NCBI RefSeq assembly: GCF_028606985.1
Contig: NZ_CP117416.1
Location: forward strand, 3,386,001 to 3,450,000
Direction of reading: 5' to 3'
Length of the DNA stretch: 64,000 nucleotides
DNA from: Paenibacillus kyungheensis
Lineage (GTDB): Bacteria > Bacillota > Bacilli > Paenibacillales > Paenibacillaceae
Shown piece by piece: positions 45,757 through 53,474 of the stretch. Each line of letters starts with the position of its first letter. Position 1 is the stretch's first letter. The position numbers were made by a program, and so were the translations under genes. Under the pieces are notes generated by a model. It was not told where the DNA came from, ran no database searches, and saw nothing but the letters and a program-made list of their open reading frames with translations.

Positions 45757-45800
45757 CAAAAAAGCTTTCCGTGTGTTACTCATAGCGGAAAGCTTTTTTT
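45757..45800. terminator. Bidirectional terminator between fnr and hxlR-like gene
   Basis: AAAAAAGCTTTCCG pairs with CGGAAAGCTTTTTTT with T-runs on both strands, serving two convergent genes. Confidence 0.9.
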
Positions 45801-45817
45801 GATTCATTCATAGCGTA

Positions 45818-46135
45818 CTATTCTACCCAATGCTCTGCCCAGTTCTGAATCTGCTCCATAACCGGCTTAAGTGCACGACCTTTGTCTGTTAACTCATATT
45901 CGATTCGAACAGGAGTCTCTGGATATACCTGACGAATCAGAATTCCACTGCTTTCTAGATCTTTCATTCGTTCAGATAGCATTTTGTCGCTCATCATCGG
46001 AATCAGATTAGAAATATCTTTAAAACGTTTAGGACCACTCATTAATGATTGAATAATTAGACCATTCCATCTTTTTCCTAAAAATGAAAACGCGGTCTCA
46101 AAACGGGGACATAATCCCAACTGGTGTTGCTCCAT
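45818..46135 (-). CDS. HxlR/MarR-type transcriptional regulator
   Basis: 105 residues after AAGAGGTGAG. The whole protein is an HxlR winged helix: CPRFETAFSFLGKRWNGLIIQSLMSGPKRFKDISNLIPMMSDKMLSERMKDLESSGILIRQVYPETPVRIEYELTDKGRALKPVMEQIQNWAEHW. The cysteine at position 9 or so is the residue often used for redox or aldehyde sensing in this family. No target is evident nearby: the upstream gene is a DNA glycosylase separated by 179 bp. Role unknown. Confidence 0.88.
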   Translation of the reverse strand: MEQHQLGLCPRFETAFSFLGKRWNGLIIQSLMSGPKRFKDISNLIPMMSDKMLSERMKDLESSGILIRQVYPETPVRIEYELTDKGRALKPVMEQIQNWAEHWVE

Positions 46136-46314
46136 GTTCTCTCACCTCTTCAATTGTTCCGAAACACGGGATCGGATAGTCATAAGCTCGTATTTCATCA
46201 TATTACGATGTTAACTTACGATTAGTTAGTACATATATTTTAGCATATTTTACCTGAAAAGAGAACGAAAACATTACATAATTACAGATTAATGCTCAAT
46301 CTTTCAACATTATA

Positions 46315-47004
46315 TTATGATTGTAGCGTTAAATCGATCAATTCTCGCAAAATGACCAGATCTTCTGCAATAATAGTTGTCAATGATCTATTATACAATA
46401 CTGCCGCAGGATGATACATAGGAAAAATCCAGTATTCCTGTTCTGACCAGTGATATCCCTGATCCATATGATCGGCATCGACTTGTTGAATATGACTGCG
46501 CCGTGCTTGACCATGAACCTGAGAGACTTGGTATCCTTTGCCTAGTAATCGTTGTAAAGCAATATTGCCAAGCGTAATAATAATTTGCGGTTGTACCGTT
46601 TCAATCTCAGTATCCAAAATAGGTGCAAACGCAAATACTTCATACGAAGTCGGCGTACGATTCGATCGACTTGATCGTTCGGCTGTATGTTTACCTTGAA
46701 TCATTTTGTCTTTGTATGGACGACTACGTACAGTACTTGTAATATATAGATCATTTCTTGTAATATTCAAAGCATCAAAGTAACCATCTAACACTTTACC
46801 TGCTTGTCCACAAAAAGGAATCCCTTTTTCAATCTCATTCGCTCCCGGTGCTTCTCCTACCATCATTAATCCACCCGGAAATTTACCATAACCACCTAAA
46901 AATCCTTCTAACCGATGTCCGGCTACTCGCTCCAAACATTCGCTAATTCGTGTTGGCGATAACGGAACGTTGCCAATCTGTGATTCTCTCTGTGCTTTAG
47001 ACAT
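46315..47004 (-). CDS. Uracil-DNA glycosylase superfamily protein
   Basis: 229 residues from the ATG at 47004 (MSKAQRESQI) with AAAGGAG; a start 28 codons earlier is not supported. Motif A is MMVGEAPGANEIEKGIPFCGQAGKVLDGY and motif B, near the C-terminus, is PMYHPAAVLYNRS. This is the family 4/5-like pattern (GEAPG-x-E-x-G-x-PF-x-G). The four cysteines that hold the iron-sulphur cluster in true family 4 are not present: only two cysteines remain (near residues 23 and 68), so it is a cluster-less variant. A central segment (HTAERSSRSNRTPTSYEVF) resembles the region interrupted in other subfamilies. Likely removes uracil from DNA. Confidence 0.82.
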   Translation of the reverse strand: MSKAQRESQIGNVPLSPTRISECLERVAGHRLEGFLGGYGKFPGGLMMVGEAPGANEIEKGIPFCGQAGKVLDGYFDALNITRNDLYITSTVRSRPYKDKMIQGKHTAERSSRSNRTPTSYEVFAFAPILDTEIETVQPQIIITLGNIALQRLLGKGYQVSQVHGQARRSHIQQVDADHMDQGYHWSEQEYWIFPMYHPAAVLYNRSLTTIIAEDLVILRELIDLTLQS

Positions 47005-47086
47005 CCATGCACTCCTTTCTATCACTAATCTACATGGTAGAGTGCTTTCATCAGTGTATAATAGCGATCTTGCTGGATAAAATCCC

Positions 47087-47132
47087 AAAAAAAGTACGCC
47101 TGTAGGCTATTAACCATACACGCGCACTTTTG
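47087..47132 (-). terminator. Terminator of the thuA-like operon
   Basis: On the minus strand AAAGTGCGC pairs with GCGTACTTT with one mismatch, followed by TTTT. Confidence 0.65.
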
Positions 47133-47189
47133 AAAGATTTATTTTCTATGATTAATACTGTCTGGAACTCAGTTTGTTTGGTATAGCTG

Positions 47190-47921
47190 TTACGCCATTA
47201 CTTTACTACCAAGTGCACGTGTAGGTTCTGTGCGACCGAATTCAGGACGTGTATTTATTGCAGGATACGCCCAGCGTACAGCGTTAGAGATAATGTGCAT
47301 AATATCCTGATTGTAATACGTTGGATACGTCTCATGACCTGGACGGAAGTAAAAGACTTTACCATGTCCACGACGATACGTACAACCGCTACGGAATACT
47401 TCTCCGCCTTCAAAGTTGCTCAAGTATACCAATTCATCAGGAGCAGGAATATCGAAAAATTCACCATACATTTCTTCTTTATCCAGTGTAATGGAAGGGT
47501 TAACACCTTGAGCGATAGGATGCGTAGGATTTACACACCATAGAATTTCTTGCTCATCGGCTACACGCCATTTCAGATCACAACTGGTTCCCATTAATTG
47601 TTTAAATGGTTTGGAGAAATGTCCTGAATGAAGAACGATTAATCCCATACCTTCATTGACTCTTCTTGCTACCGCTTCTGCAATATCATCATCTACTAAT
47701 TCGTGAGCTGTATGTCCCCACCATAACATCACATCGGTAGAATTCAACACAGACTCTGTCAAACCATGTTCCGGCTGATCGAGTGTAGCTGTACGGCAGG
47801 CAAAGCCTTCCTTCGATAGCCCATCCGCCAGAACAGTATGAATCCCATCAGGATATACTGCTTTGACATCATCACGGATTTTCTCATGTACAAACTCATT
47901 CCAGACCGTTACATTAATCAT
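47190..47921 (-). CDS. ThuA-like trehalose-utilisation family protein
   Basis: 243 residues after GAGGAGG. Glutamine amidotransferase-like fold: [75 protein letters not shown], then [27 protein letters not shown] and [15 protein letters not shown]. In Sinorhizobium thuA belongs to a pathway that uses 3-keto derivatives of disaccharides. Here it ends an operon Gfo/Idh dehydrogenase, two isomerase-like barrels, ThuA (51041 to 47190), consistent with keto-sugar catabolism. Substrate not determined. Confidence 0.88.
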   Translation of the reverse strand: MINVTVWNEFVHEKIRDDVKAVYPDGIHTVLADGLSKEGFACRTATLDQPEHGLTESVLNSTDVMLWWGHTAHELVDDDIAEAVARRVNEGMGLIVLHSGHFSKPFKQLMGTSCDLKWRVADEQEILWCVNPTHPIAQGVNPSITLDKEEMYGEFFDIPAPDELVYLSNFEGGEVFRSGCTYRRGHGKVFYFRPGHETYPTYYNQDIMHIISNAVRWAYPAINTRPEFGRTEPTRALGSKVMA

Positions 47922-47941
47922 AAAAAACTTCCTCCTCTATA

Positions 47942-48910
47942 TTAGACCCACCACATCTCACCAAGTTCTTCCTCAATCAAAACCTGCTTCAAGTTATGGA
48001 CAGCTTTTGTGAAACCTTCATTTACTGACATTAGACCATCTTCGTGCTCTATACTTACAACATAATCGTATCCAACTAGACGTAATGTGCTGATAATATC
48101 AGCCCATGTTTTGTTATCATGACCAAAGCCTACTGTACGGAACTGCCATGCGCGATCTTGCATTTTGGTGTAGTCTTGCATATCTGTTACGCCGTGCATA
48201 TTAACATTATCGGTATCTACCAGCGTATCTTTAGCATGAAAGTGATGAATTGCATTATTTTTTCCTAAAATTTTAATCGCTTGTACCGGATCAATCCCTT
48301 GCCACCACATATGACTCGGATCAAGGTTCGCTCCGATCACTTCACCAGCAGCTTCACGCAAGCGTAATAGTGTACCTGGAGTATGCACTGAGAAACCACC
48401 ATGCAGTTCCAAACCAACTTTTACATTATGATCAGCAGCGAATTTACCATTCTCTGTCCAGTATGGAATGACTTTTTCTTCCCATTGCCATTTCATAAGA
48501 TCCTGGAAATCATTCGGCCACGGTGCTACAGGCCAGTTCGGGTATTTCGCATCATCACTATCACCCGGACAACCGGAGAATGTATTTACAACCGCTACAT
48601 CTAACTTCTGTGCCAGTTGAACGGATTTGATAAAGTCTTCATGGGATTCTTTGGCAATCGCTTTTTGCGGATGCAAAGGGTTACCATGACAGCTTAATGC
48701 ACTAATCGTTAAACCACGAGAATCGATCGCTTGCTTGAATGCTCTAAGCTTACCTTCATCCGCAAGTAATTCGTCAGGCTTACAGTGAACATTACCTGGA
48801 TTACCGCCAGAACCAAGCTCTACCATTTTAACGCCTTTTTCAGCTACATAATCCAATGCTTCTTCAAAGCTCATATTGTTGAGCAATACCATAAATACGC
48901 CTAATTTCAT
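47942..48910 (-). CDS. Sugar phosphate isomerase/epimerase-like TIM barrel
   Basis: 322 residues from the ATG at 48910 (MKLGVFMVLLNNMSF), nine bases after GGAGG; an upstream in-frame ATG overlaps this site. AP-endonuclease-2-type barrel with divalent-metal ligands spread over KVGLELHGGFSVH, VIGANLDPSHMWWQGIDP, IHHFHAKDTLVD and VVSIEHEDGLM. Family members are isomerases, epimerases or dehydratases of sugars and inositols (IolE, IolH, xylose isomerase-like). It sits 20 bp upstream of the thuA-like gene in the same operon. Confidence 0.88.
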   Translation of the reverse strand: MKLGVFMVLLNNMSFEEALDYVAEKGVKMVELGSGGNPGNVHCKPDELLADEGKLRAFKQAIDSRGLTISALSCHGNPLHPQKAIAKESHEDFIKSVQLAQKLDVAVVNTFSGCPGDSDDAKYPNWPVAPWPNDFQDLMKWQWEEKVIPYWTENGKFAADHNVKVGLELHGGFSVHTPGTLLRLREAAGEVIGANLDPSHMWWQGIDPVQAIKILGKNNAIHHFHAKDTLVDTDNVNMHGVTDMQDYTKMQDRAWQFRTVGFGHDNKTWADIISTLRLVGYDYVVSIEHEDGLMSVNEGFTKAVHNLKQVLIEEELGEMWWV

Positions 48911-49144
48911 TTGTCCATCCTCCAGCTTCATTCGTTAATTTTATGAATGCAATCTGGTGAACTTATCACTTGAATCTAATCAATAGAGCGAACGGTGAGT
49001 TCTGTATTTGTCCTATCAGACAGTTGAGAATAGTGTAAATGCTCTATTATTAAATAATACGTCGAAACATGTCATAAAGTTCACCTAAATTGCGATTTAT
49101 ATCCATTTTAGTACAATTATTAGGATTGAACAGTAAGAGTTAGA
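48911..49144. other. Intergenic within the isomerase operon
   Basis: A 234-bp AT-rich gap between the two TIM-barrel genes. I see no terminator or obvious promoter; a short CGTCGAA near 49062 is not a proper 0A box. Confidence 0.3.
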
Positions 49145-49912
49145 TTACACGCTTACTTTTCCACCTTTAGCACCGTATGATTTCACCCAGTTGATGCTTT
49201 GCTCGATACTTTGCAAAGGCGGTTGTAGGCATGAATCTTGCTCTACGACTAACCACTCTGCTCCTGCTTTTTCAGTAGCATCGGCTATCGCTGCAACAGG
49301 CACTTCACCTTCACCAAGTTCAACCGTCTGTGCACCTTTATCCGTGCGTTTGAAATCTTTCCAGTGAACAATCGGTAAGCGTCCAGCGTATTTTTGAATA
49401 TATTCAATAGGATCATATCCACCATACTGTACCCAGCAACTATCCAATTCAACTTGCAATAGTGATGCAGGCACTTCAGTATACATCGCATCAAATACAG
49501 TATGTTCCCCTAATTTTTCAGTAAATTCAAATTCATGGTTGTGATATAACAACACTACATCGTTTTGATTGCACAATTCTCCAAGCTTGCGTAGATTCGT
49601 GAAAACTTCTGGCCAGTTACTACGGTGCTCTTCAGACAAGAATGGTACAATAATATAACGATTGCCAATTTCTTTGTTATAATCGATTAAAGACTGCGCA
49701 TCTTGTAATAATTCTGTATATTGGGTATGAGAACCCACAACTTCAAGGTTGTGTTTTTTGAGTAATTCGTTAATTTGACTAGCAGTACGTCCGTAAAATC
49801 CAGCAAATTCAACACCTTGATATCCGAGCGATGCAACTTTAGCAATTGTACCTTCAAAATCTTTTTCTAAATCGTCTCGTACTGTGTATAATTGCAGTCC
49901 AACTTTAACCAT
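49145..49912 (-). CDS. Sugar phosphate isomerase/epimerase-like TIM barrel
   Basis: 255 residues from the ATG at 49912 (MVKVGLQLYTVRDDLEKDF), the best-supported start after GGGAG, with a GTG alternative six codons earlier. AP-endonuclease-2 barrel: LGYQGVEFAGFYG, YIIVPFLSEEHRSNW, VVLLYHNHEFEFTE, LLQVELDSCWVQYGGYDPIEYI, RLPIVHWKDFK and GAEWLVVEQDS contain the metal-binding E, D, H and E positions. Sequence differs from the second isomerase in this operon, so the two probably act in consecutive steps. Confidence 0.88.
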   Translation of the reverse strand: MVKVGLQLYTVRDDLEKDFEGTIAKVASLGYQGVEFAGFYGRTASQINELLKKHNLEVVGSHTQYTELLQDAQSLIDYNKEIGNRYIIVPFLSEEHRSNWPEVFTNLRKLGELCNQNDVVLLYHNHEFEFTEKLGEHTVFDAMYTEVPASLLQVELDSCWVQYGGYDPIEYIQKYAGRLPIVHWKDFKRTDKGAQTVELGEGEVPVAAIADATEKAGAEWLVVEQDSCLQPPLQSIEQSINWVKSYGAKGGKVSV

Positions 49913-49961
49913 TGCTCCATTCACTCCCACAATTTATGATAGTTGTATAGGATGATGATAT

Positions 49962-51041
49962 TTAATAGCTGTTACCTTGTCTGTACCCTGCACGACTTTT
50001 GATAATCACATGCTTGCCTTCTAATGAAGAGCGTTGGAATGCATGCATCGCTTCAAGTACATGGTATGCTAGTTCACCACTTGCGCGGTGAGGTTGATTG
50101 TTGCGAATCGCTGTTACCATTTCGTTCAGACCTTTACCACGTTCATTACGAGTTCCTTCAAATACAGGAGGCACAATCTCAAACTCTTCTGAACCTGCAC
50201 GTCTCAAGCGAACATCACCATCAAAAAAGTTAGGATCCGGAATATCTAATGTACCTTCTGTACCGTAGATTTCCATCCGAGGCAGTTGAGAGCCTCCTTT
50301 AATATCAAAACTGGTAATCATGGTAACGATTGCACTGTTTTCGAAATCGATCGTTCCTGCCAGATGTGTAGGTGTCTGTACACGTAATGGCGTACCTTCT
50401 TTGGGACCGCTATGAACATGACGATCAGGAATCTGTATACCGGCTGATGAGCTAATTCTAGTCATCGATCCTAACAAGCTTGTTAATGCTGTCAAATAGT
50501 AAGGCCCCATATCGAACATTGGTCCTCCACCTGGCGCATAGAAAAACTCAGGATCAGGATGCCAGGATTCAGGCCCACCACTCATCATAAAAGCAGAAGC
50601 TGCAATCGGTCGACCGATCAATCCATCGTCGATCGCTTTGCGCGCTGTTTCTATGCCTGAGCCGAGAAATGTATCCGGTGCACTGCCTACGCGGCGACCT
50701 ACTTCTTTGGCTCGTAACAGTGTACGTTGACCATCTTCTAGCGATACTGCAAATGGCTTTTCAGCATAGACATGTTTTCCTGCTGCTAGTGCCGCCAAAT
50801 TGACTGAAGCATGTGCCGCAGGAATCGTCAGGTTGATAATTAATTCAATATCTTCCTGTTGAAATAATTCCTCCGGAGTGAATGCGTTTGCAATGTTAAA
50901 TTGTGAAGCTCTTGCTTGAGCCTTCTCAATCACCATATCTGCGCATGCTACCACTTCAACAACTGGACTTGATTGTAAATTTTCTAAATAGATCTCACTG
51001 ATGTTACCGCATCCGATTAAGCCAGCTTTCATTCGTTCCAC
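49962..51041 (-). CDS. Gfo/Idh/MocA family dehydrogenase
   Basis: 359 residues from a GTG at 51041 seven bases after AAAGGAGG, giving MERMKAGLIG; earlier in-frame starts lie before the ribosome site. Rossmann fold GLIGCGNISEIYLENLQ, then the family signature YAEKPFAVSLEDG with the catalytic-type lysine. The C-terminal alpha/beta domain carries the FFYAPGGGPMFDMGPYYLTALTSLLG segment. It likely oxidises or reduces a sugar or polyol hydroxyl with NAD(P). It is the first gene of the operon, divergent from an AraC-family regulator. Confidence 0.9.
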   Translation of the reverse strand: MERMKAGLIGCGNISEIYLENLQSSPVVEVVACADMVIEKAQARASQFNIANAFTPEELFQQEDIELIINLTIPAAHASVNLAALAAGKHVYAEKPFAVSLEDGQRTLLRAKEVGRRVGSAPDTFLGSGIETARKAIDDGLIGRPIAASAFMMSGGPESWHPDPEFFYAPGGGPMFDMGPYYLTALTSLLGSMTRISSSAGIQIPDRHVHSGPKEGTPLRVQTPTHLAGTIDFENSAIVTMITSFDIKGGSQLPRMEIYGTEGTLDIPDPNFFDGDVRLRRAGSEEFEIVPPVFEGTRNERGKGLNEMVTAIRNNQPHRASGELAYHVLEAMHAFQRSSLEGKHVIIKSRAGYRQGNSY

Positions 51042-51334
51042 AGGTGATCCTCCTTTGGGCATCTGTTTTTCTAGGTGCAGAAAAGCTTTTCCTCTGGTGA
51101 TAAGTATATCTAGGATTGCCCTGCATAACGACAATCTAGCAATGCTATGATAAACCCTTTATGTATGATGGACTTATACATACCATTGTCCTTTTTTGTT
51201 GATGATGTAATCTTGATGTTTTATAAGCTCGTTACAATAGTATTACTATTTGGTTTCAATTAAAATGAATAATATGATTAAAACATGAACTATTTGGTCA
51301 AATTTTAAATTTGTTGCTGAAAAGAGGATTTTTA
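51042..51334. promoter_or_regulatory. Divergent control region of the Gfo/Idh operon and araC gene
   Basis: A 293-bp region holding both promoters. An inverted repeat TATGTAT...ATACATA spans 51160-51182, and several AT-rich blocks follow. No single promoter could be fixed. The repeat is a candidate binding site for the AraC regulator. Confidence 0.35.
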
Positions 51335-52159
51335 ATGGAATTAAGTGGAGAAATTTGTAAAGTTTACACCGCAGGTTATTCGTTTCATCGAAAACCTTTT
51401 TATATGAATGAGCCCGAAGGTGTCAAAAGTTACTTATTCCGTTTTCAAACCGAAGGAAACTGTTTGCTCCGTTACAAAGGAGGTATGGATGAAGTCGAAG
51501 TAGGTGATCTACATCTGTATGCACCTGATGAACCATATGAGCTAAAAATTGATTATACGCCTAATGCGGCTGGCTTACCTATGGTAGAAAGCGGCGACTA
51601 TCATATCTTTTTCGGTGGTGAATGGGCAGACAAATGGTGGAAGCGTACAGAGCGACCTGCTAAAATAAAAATTCCGCTTAGTGATAATATCGTTGATTTA
51701 TTACGTCAGATTTCGATGGAAAAAAGACGGATCGATGATCCTTATCCTGAGATTTTGTCTTATTATATGAAAATTCTGTGCTTATCGATCGATCGTTATT
51801 TATCTGAACAGCCTAGCAGTGGTCCAAAAACCTATTTAGCGTATCAAATCAAAAATTATATTGAAGAAAATGCGTCTACTGCGTTCAAATTAGATGATGT
51901 AGCGATGTATGTAGGAATTAGTGTTTCGCGGGCTGTCCATTTGTTCAAAGAAGCATTTGATACAACGATTATGCAATACGCCCTTGATGTTCGGCTGAAT
52001 ATGGCACAAGAGCGAATCGTATTTAGTCCAATGCCACTGGAAGAAGTTGCTGAATCTTCTGGGTTTGCAAATTATACGTATTTCCACCGGGTATTCCGTT
52101 CTCGCTTTGGCATGTCACCTAAAGAATTTCGGATCTCAAAGCGTGAACATATCACTTAA
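51335..52159 (+). CDS. AraC-family transcriptional regulator
   Basis: 274 residues from the ATG at 51335 (MELSGEICKVYTAGYSFHRKPFYM), well spaced from AAGAGGA; an in-frame TTG earlier overlaps this site. N-terminal cupin-like sensor domain (YLFRFQTEGNCLLRYKGGMDEVEVGDLHLYAPDEPYEL). The C-terminal double helix-turn-helix is FKLDDVAMYVGISVSRAVHLFKEAFDTTIMQYALDVRLNMA and LEEVAESSGFANYTYFHRVFRSRFGMSPKEFR. Divergent position makes it the likely activator of the dehydrogenase-isomerase-ThuA operon. Terminated at 52207-52243. Confidence 0.9.
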   Translation: MELSGEICKVYTAGYSFHRKPFYMNEPEGVKSYLFRFQTEGNCLLRYKGGMDEVEVGDLHLYAPDEPYELKIDYTPNAAGLPMVESGDYHIFFGGEWADKWWKRTERPAKIKIPLSDNIVDLLRQISMEKRRIDDPYPEILSYYMKILCLSIDRYLSEQPSSGPKTYLAYQIKNYIEENASTAFKLDDVAMYVGISVSRAVHLFKEAFDTTIMQYALDVRLNMAQERIVFSPMPLEEVAESSGFANYTYFHRVFRSRFGMSPKEFRISKREHIT

Positions 52160-52206
52160 ATAGGTAGCAGTTACGCCAAGATTTTACGGACTAATCATCT
52201 ATAGGT

Positions 52207-52243
52207 AGAGAGATTCTTTGATCTAAAGAACCTCTCTTTTTTC
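52207..52243 (+). terminator. Terminator of the araC-family gene
   Basis: AGAGAG...TTCTTT faces AAAGAA...CTCTCT around a five-base loop, then six T's. Confidence 0.85.
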
Positions 52244-52389
52244 ATGTATAATAAACAGAATACACATTATAGATTATTTCATCATTTGATAGATCATTTC
52301 ATTGCTTGATAAATCAGTCCAGCGCTTGTTCTATCATTTGTTTAATGAGCTATCTCAATATTTTGGATCTTTATAAGGAGCTTACAGCT
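52244..52389. other. scrR upstream region
   Basis: Short AT-rich gap before scrR with ATCATTTGATAGATCATTTC-type repeats of ATCATTT/GATAGATC. No GGAACCGGTTCC operator is present, so scrR may not be autoregulated from here. Confidence 0.3.
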
Positions 52390-53370
52390 ATGAAAACGAT
52401 TATCGATATTGCTCAAGCTGCCGGTGTTGCCAAAAGTACAGTATCACGTTATCTGAATGGCGGCTCGGTCAGTGACGAAACAAGAGAAAAAATCGAACGC
52501 ATTATTAAACAATATAACTATGTCCCTAATACATTTGCTCGCAGCTTAAAAGCCAAAAAAACAAGTATTATCGGGATTATTGTACCGCGGCTCGATTCCT
52601 TTGCTGTATCTCAAATGTTAATAGGTATTGATGATACTTTGCGCCAAGAACAGTACCAGATGTTACTTGCTAATGCTAATCAAGAAACAGCTCGTGAGAT
52701 CGAAGCGATCTATGAATTTTCCCGTCAAAAGATTTCGGGATTGCTGTTTATGGCAACCAAAATTACAGATGAACATCGCCAGGCTATTGCGAAATGCAAT
52801 ATCCCTGTTGTACTTATTGGTCAAGATGACGCGCTGTTACATAGTGTTATTCATGATGATCGTCAGGCTGGTTATATGTTAGGCAAATATGTATTATCCA
52901 AAGGGCATCGCCAGATCGCTTATCTAGGGGTGACTGAACAAGATGATGCAGTAGGTATCCAGCGTAAACTAGGATTCCAGCAAGCTTTTGAACACACGAC
53001 TGATTATGATATCCGTTACTATGAATCAGGCTTTCGGATGGATCAAGCAGTCATCGCTGCTAATGATCTTCTAGATCAATGGAACCCTTCTATTGTTGTC
53101 GCTGCTACTGATAATATAGCGATCGGTGTATTCAAAGCAGCCCTCTCCAGACAGATTGATATTCCGACTACTTTATCGATCACAGGGTTCGGTGACTATG
53201 ATATTACAGAGATTATGCATCCTGCTTTGACAACAGTCAAATTTCACTACAAAGAAGCCGGACAGTTAGCCGCTACCAACCTTATTCAGATGATTCATGG
53301 AGATTCTGTTCAAAAAACAACGATTTCAACTTGCGAACTTATTGTCCGAGAAAGCGTTGACAATCGTTAA
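52390..53370 (+). CDS. scrR: LacI-family sucrose operon repressor
   Basis: 326 residues from the ATG at 52390 (MKTIIDIAQAAGVAKSTVSRYLNGG), nine bases after AAGGAG; an in-frame start 28 codons upstream is not used because the helix-turn-helix must begin near the N-terminus. The hinge helix ends SLKAKKTSIIGIIVPRLDSF. The periplasmic-binding-like core includes VLIGQDDALLHSVIHDDRQAGYMLGKYVLSKGHRQIAYLG and ITGFGDYDITEIMHPALTTVKFHY. It should repress scrB-scrA by binding the two GGAACCGGTTCC palindromes downstream and respond to a sucrose-derived sugar. Its own 3' end contains the scrB promoter. Confidence 0.88.
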   Translation: MKTIIDIAQAAGVAKSTVSRYLNGGSVSDETREKIERIIKQYNYVPNTFARSLKAKKTSIIGIIVPRLDSFAVSQMLIGIDDTLRQEQYQMLLANANQETAREIEAIYEFSRQKISGLLFMATKITDEHRQAIAKCNIPVVLIGQDDALLHSVIHDDRQAGYMLGKYVLSKGHRQIAYLGVTEQDDAVGIQRKLGFQQAFEHTTDYDIRYYESGFRMDQAVIAANDLLDQWNPSIVVAATDNIAIGVFKAALSRQIDIPTTLSITGFGDYDITEIMHPALTTVKFHYKEAGQLAATNLIQMIHGDSVQKTTISTCELIVRESVDNR

Positions 53371-53437
53371 ATACCGACTTATAATACATTGGAACCGGTT
53401 CCGGTGTATTTTTTTAATTCAAATTGGAACCGGTTCC
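53349..53437 (+). promoter_or_regulatory. scrB promoter, cre site and two repressor operators
   Basis: TTGACA (53357-53362) and TATAAT (53380-53385) are separated by exactly 17 bp, a consensus SigA promoter predicting a start near 53392. AGAAAGCGTTGACA (53349-53362) matches the cre consensus TGWAANCGNTNWCA at 13 of 14 positions and includes the -35. Operators GGAACCGGTTCC at 53391-53402 and 53426-53437 are perfect palindromes 35 bp apart, the first at the transcription start. The promoter lies across the scrR stop codon. Confidence 0.85.
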
Positions 53438-53474
53438 GTAGAAAGAATATATCAATAGCGATGGAGAATAATTT

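Noticed and set aside
49055-49068. 0A box at ACGTCGAAAC in the isomerase gap
   Set aside because: The first base pair of TGTCGAA is not matched and there is no promoter next to it.
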